DNA from: Clostridium_AD sp937920395
GTDB taxonomy: Bacteria; Bacillota; Clostridia; Clostridiales; Clostridiaceae
Direction of reading: 5' to 3'
Length of the DNA: 64,000 nucleotides
Assembly (NCBI GenBank): GCA_052274345.1
Contig: DAVZGP010000014.1
Span: 6,483-70,482, forward strand
The notes beneath the pieces were generated by a model that saw only the letters and a program-made list of their open reading frames with translations, made no database searches and was not told where the DNA came from. A program made the translations under genes and the position numbers. Positions 61,348 to 64,000 of this stretch are shown in pieces; within the stretch, counting starts at the first letter, position 1, and the number at the start of each line of letters is the position of its first letter.

Positions 61348-62396
61348 TGTTAACGCGTGGATTCAAAATAGTCCAATCAAAGAGGTTTGAAATTTATGTA
61401 GAAGATTTAGAAGTGACAACTGGAGAAGCTGTGGTTAAAATAGAAACAACAGCTGTTTGTAAGGCTGATTTAAGATATTACCTTGGAAGTCGTGACGAGA
61501 GAACCTTAAACTTAAAATATCCTATAAATCTTATACATGAGGCTATAGGAACCATTGTTAAGGACCCAACTGATTCATTTAAAAAGGGAGATAAGGTTGC
61601 ATTAGTCCCTAATTTAATGATAGATAAAGATAAACAAGATGAATTTGATGTAGCCTTATCTAAAAATCCAAGGCTTGGTGAAAATTACTCTCCTAAAGCG
61701 TTATTTGCCTCTAGTAGTTATAATGGATTTTCAAAGGATTATATATCGTATCCAGCTCGTAATCTTGTAAAGATAGAAAATACTATTGATACGAATATTG
61801 CTGTTTTTTCAGAGCTTATATCTGTAGCAAATGCACAAATTCGCAGAACAATATTAAAGGACAACGATGTTATAGGCATATGGGGCGATGGCATCCTTGG
61901 ATATATATTATACAGCGTACTTAAACAGGTACATAATGGCCCTATTATAATTATAGGACATAGTAAAGAGAAATTAGATAAATATGAGGGTGTACAAACT
62001 TATCTTTCGAATGATCCAACTATTAAAAGGAGCAAAATTAATGTTGCATTTGAATGTATAGGCGGATTGGCCGCTGAAGATGGAATTGACGAGATTATAA
62101 GCAGCATACTTCCAGGTTCTAAATTAATTCTTGCAGGTGTTTCTGAGAATCCTGTAAAAATAAACACACGAAAAATTTTAGAAAAAGGCCTAGCACTTTA
62201 TGGAGTTACAAGAAGTAACGTAGAAGATTTTAAATTTGCATCAGAATTACTTAGGCGACCACATTTTAGATCAGATATATCAAAACTTATTTTAGATGTA
62301 GTACCTATTTATAATATTAAAGATTATTATAGGGTATTTGAAACAGAAGCTAAAAGTAGATCACTTGGAAAACATATTATGAATTTCAAATTTTAG
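61347..62396 (+). CDS. tarJ: ribulose-5-phosphate reductase (TarJ, zinc-type alcohol dehydrogenase family)
   Basis: 349 residues. MDR dehydrogenase reducing ribulose 5-phosphate to ribitol 5-phosphate with NADPH, substrate for TarI. TTAVCKADLRYYLGSRDE (zinc Cys region), LIHEAIGTIV with His-Glu, and the Rossmann block GIWGDGILGYILYSVL are present. It overlaps tarI by one base, and the two act in sequence. Confidence 0.87.
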   Translation: MLTRGFKIVQSKRFEIYVEDLEVTTGEAVVKIETTAVCKADLRYYLGSRDERTLNLKYPINLIHEAIGTIVKDPTDSFKKGDKVALVPNLMIDKDKQDEFDVALSKNPRLGENYSPKALFASSSYNGFSKDYISYPARNLVKIENTIDTNIAVFSELISVANAQIRRTILKDNDVIGIWGDGILGYILYSVLKQVHNGPIIIIGHSKEKLDKYEGVQTYLSNDPTIKRSKINVAFECIGGLAAEDGIDEIISSILPGSKLILAGVSENPVKINTRKILEKGLALYGVTRSNVEDFKFASELLRRPHFRSDISKLILDVVPIYNIKDYYRVFETEAKSRSLGKHIMNFKF

Positions 62397-62438
62397 TGTT
62401 AAGTTTATATTAAATTAAATGAAATTAGAGGAAATTAT

Positions 62439-63812
62439 ATGAATATAAAAAAATCATTAAGAGTAATACTTGTAGAATGTTTTGGCATATTGATTGGTAT
62501 ACTTAGCGGACTTGTTATACCAAAGGTCTTTGATATACAATCTTATGCTTATCTAAAAACATTTACTTTGTATATCTCATATGCAGGCATGATGCATTTT
62601 GGATTCTCAGATGGGATGTATTTAATACTTGGTGGTAAAGATATAGATGACATAAAAAAAGAGAAAATAAAAGGCTATTTCTATGTTATGCTAAAAATAG
62701 TAACCATTGTAGTAGTCATATTATTTATTGTATCATTTTTTGTTAAAGATGTAGCGTTTACTTACTTTGTATATTATATAATGCCATGGCAGATTGTGTT
62801 ATTTATTTCGCTATTATATAGAGCTACAGGTGAATTCAACAAATATGTAGTAGTAAGAATAGCACAGAATATAGTAAACTTAGCATCTATTCTTGTTGTT
62901 ATATTACTTTTAAGATCACCGGTTTTATATATGAAGATTCAAGTTATTGGTAATTTACTTATAGCAATAGTTAGTGGAGCATTAATTATTTCTTCAACGA
63001 AGAAGACAGAAAAAATAGAACGCTCAGAAATAAAATCTATAACAAGTATGGGGTTTACTATAATGATAGCAAACGCAGTAAGTCTTTTATTTGTTACATT
63101 GGATAGATGGTTTGTTAAAATAAAGTTTACTGTTAATGATTTCGCATATTATTCTTTTGCGGTATCAATGTTAAGTTTGTTTTTAGTATTAATAAATTCG
63201 GTCACAGTTTTATTTTATCCTTATCTCGCAAGAAATAAGGGGGACGATAGGGTTGTCTCAAAGGTTAAAAAATATATCATATTAATATGCAGTTTTGCAC
63301 CTGCTGGTTATTTTATGCTCGAATTCATCGTGAAAAACTTCCTACCGGGATATATACCATCTCTCGAAGTATTAGGAATATTAATAATTGGTATACCATT
63401 TATTACTTTAACAAATGTTCTATATGCAAATCTTTACAAAGTGGGTCTGAGAGGCAAAGAGTATCTAATTGTTGCTTGTAAAATGGTAGCATTAGCATTT
63501 GTGTTAAATGTATTTGTATCATATGTATTAAAACAAGCTGTTTTAATTGCATATTGTACCGATATTACCTTATTTGTATGGTATGTGTATTCTTCAAAAG
63601 ATTTTACTGGACTTAAAATACACAAAAATGAGATACTACATTTTATAGTATATTTATTTTGCTATGAAATTATTAGGATAATTCCTACTCCATCAATACT
63701 TAAGATGTTTATATTTATCATTGGTATGATAATTTCAGAATGCATATTCTTTAATGGTGATATGAAAGATATTGTTTCGATGATAAAGATTAGAATAAAA
63801 AAGATAGATTAG
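62439..63812 (+). CDS. polysaccharide flippase (Wzx, MATE/MOP superfamily)
   Basis: 457-residue membrane protein with about 12-14 hydrophobic segments and scattered charged loops, of the Wzx/RfbX type. It would flip the lipid-linked repeat unit to the outer face for the polymerase at 54889-56232. The C-terminus is lysine-rich. GAGGAAATT precedes the ATG. It is the last gene of the locus; its stop lies within the terminator stem. Confidence 0.88.
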   Translation: MNIKKSLRVILVECFGILIGILSGLVIPKVFDIQSYAYLKTFTLYISYAGMMHFGFSDGMYLILGGKDIDDIKKEKIKGYFYVMLKIVTIVVVILFIVSFFVKDVAFTYFVYYIMPWQIVLFISLLYRATGEFNKYVVVRIAQNIVNLASILVVILLLRSPVLYMKIQVIGNLLIAIVSGALIISSTKKTEKIERSEIKSITSMGFTIMIANAVSLLFVTLDRWFVKIKFTVNDFAYYSFAVSMLSLFLVLINSVTVLFYPYLARNKGDDRVVSKVKKYIILICSFAPAGYFMLEFIVKNFLPGYIPSLEVLGILIIGIPFITLTNVLYANLYKVGLRGKEYLIVACKMVALAFVLNVFVSYVLKQAVLIAYCTDITLFVWYVYSSKDFTGLKIHKNEILHFIVYLFCYEIIRIIPTPSILKMFIFIIGMIISECIFFNGDMKDIVSMIKIRIKKID

Positions 63813-63839
63813 TATTTATATAATACTAATCTATTTTTT
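63804..63839 (+). terminator. terminator of the polysaccharide locus
   Basis: ATAGATTAGTATT (63804-63816) pairs with AATACTAATCTAT (63822-63834), followed by six T. It includes the flippase stop codon. Confidence 0.9.
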
Positions 63840-64000
63840 GTAAGCGATGGAACACATACCGTTACCTAAAGATACAGCTCCACATTAATTCGTGGAGCTG
63901 TATCTTTTAATAAAATCCTTCTTTGCAATTTTCTTTATATAGTTATGTAAGCGATGGAACACATACCGTTCCCCTAAAAAACAGCTCCACATTAGCATGT
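63840..64000. repeat. tandem repeat unit with terminator, second copy cut by the window edge
   Basis: TAAGCGATGGAACACATACC (followed by GTT in both copies) at 63841-63863 recurs at 63948-63970, 107 bases later. Both copies are followed after a few bases by ACAGCTCCACATTA. In copy 1 the second part is an intrinsic terminator, GATACAGCTCCAC (63871-63883) with GTGGAGCTGTATC (63892-63904), followed by TTTTAAT. Copy 2 is truncated at 64000, just as its own hairpin begins. No coding sequence is evident. Confidence 0.85.

Noticed and set aside
63840..63970. Resemblance of the repeated 23-mer region to part of 5S rRNA
   Set aside because: Only short blocks are alike, the order and spacing do not form the 5S structure, and a terminator hairpin interrupts it.
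1..64000. CRISPR arrays, tRNA or rRNA genes, insertion sequences
   Set aside because: No regularly spaced identical repeats with unique spacers, no tRNA cloverleaf or rRNA sequence, and no transposase gene were seen.

Overview
The window is AT-rich, has tightly packed operons with strong AGGAGG-type ribosome binding sites, U-tailed intrinsic terminators and clostridial gene families. It most likely comes from an anaerobic Clostridium sensu stricto or close relative; genus is an inference from gene content, not from a marker gene.

Left part (1-7.1 kb, minus strand): two tandem chemoreceptor genes (the first cut by the window edge), then a four-gene ahbC-ahbD-ahbA-ahbB operon for making heme from siroheme. 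From 6.0 to 21.8 kb, minus strand, lies a complete B12-dependent diol/glycerol dehydratase microcompartment operon in the order pduA-B-C-D-E-G-H-K-L-eutJ-flavoprotein-pduN-O-P-S-T, followed by a glycerol/diol channel and a GldA-type dehydrogenase. A divergent PocR-domain histidine kinase and AraC-type response regulator (22.0-24.0 kb) sit across an intergenic region that carries 26-bp iterated repeats and two facing promoters. They are the likely substrate-sensing switch for the operon.

Middle part (24-47 kb): argB-argD with a double ARG box; a SWIM/SNF2 helicase; a G5/3D-domain cell wall protein; and a preQ1-I riboswitch controlling queD-queE-folE-queC. Unexpectedly, the riboswitch also controls a leading pair of genes for a 2-hydroxyacyl-CoA dehydratase-like double-cubane protein and its ATP-dependent activator. 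Next come a truncated HAD-nucleotidase remnant, a double-GNAT acetyltransferase, a putative permuted-papain hydrolase, an AraC regulator fused to a GH39-like domain, a MATE pump, an S51 peptidase with a Cys in place of the catalytic Ser, a glutamyl-tRNA synthetase behind a very short T-box-like leader, and a Cache chemoreceptor.

Right part (47.3-64 kb, plus strand): a Wzx/Wzy-type surface polysaccharide locus. It starts with an initiating sugar-phosphate transferase and an epimerase, then a glycosyltransferase fused in frame to FnlA, then FnlB and FnlC (UDP-L-FucNAc synthesis), a GT4 transferase and a polymerase. A rearranged segment follows, holding two copies of a polyol-phosphate transferase gene, rfbA, rfbC, fragments of rfbB, of tarI and of a hexapeptide acyltransferase, then intact tarI-tarJ and a flippase. 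The locus ends with an intrinsic terminator and a duplicated repeat that includes another terminator.

Most notable: the double-cubane reductase pair under preQ1 control, the stem-I-less T-box leader, the 26-bp iterons between the pdu operon and its two-component system, and the duplication scars in the polysaccharide locus.
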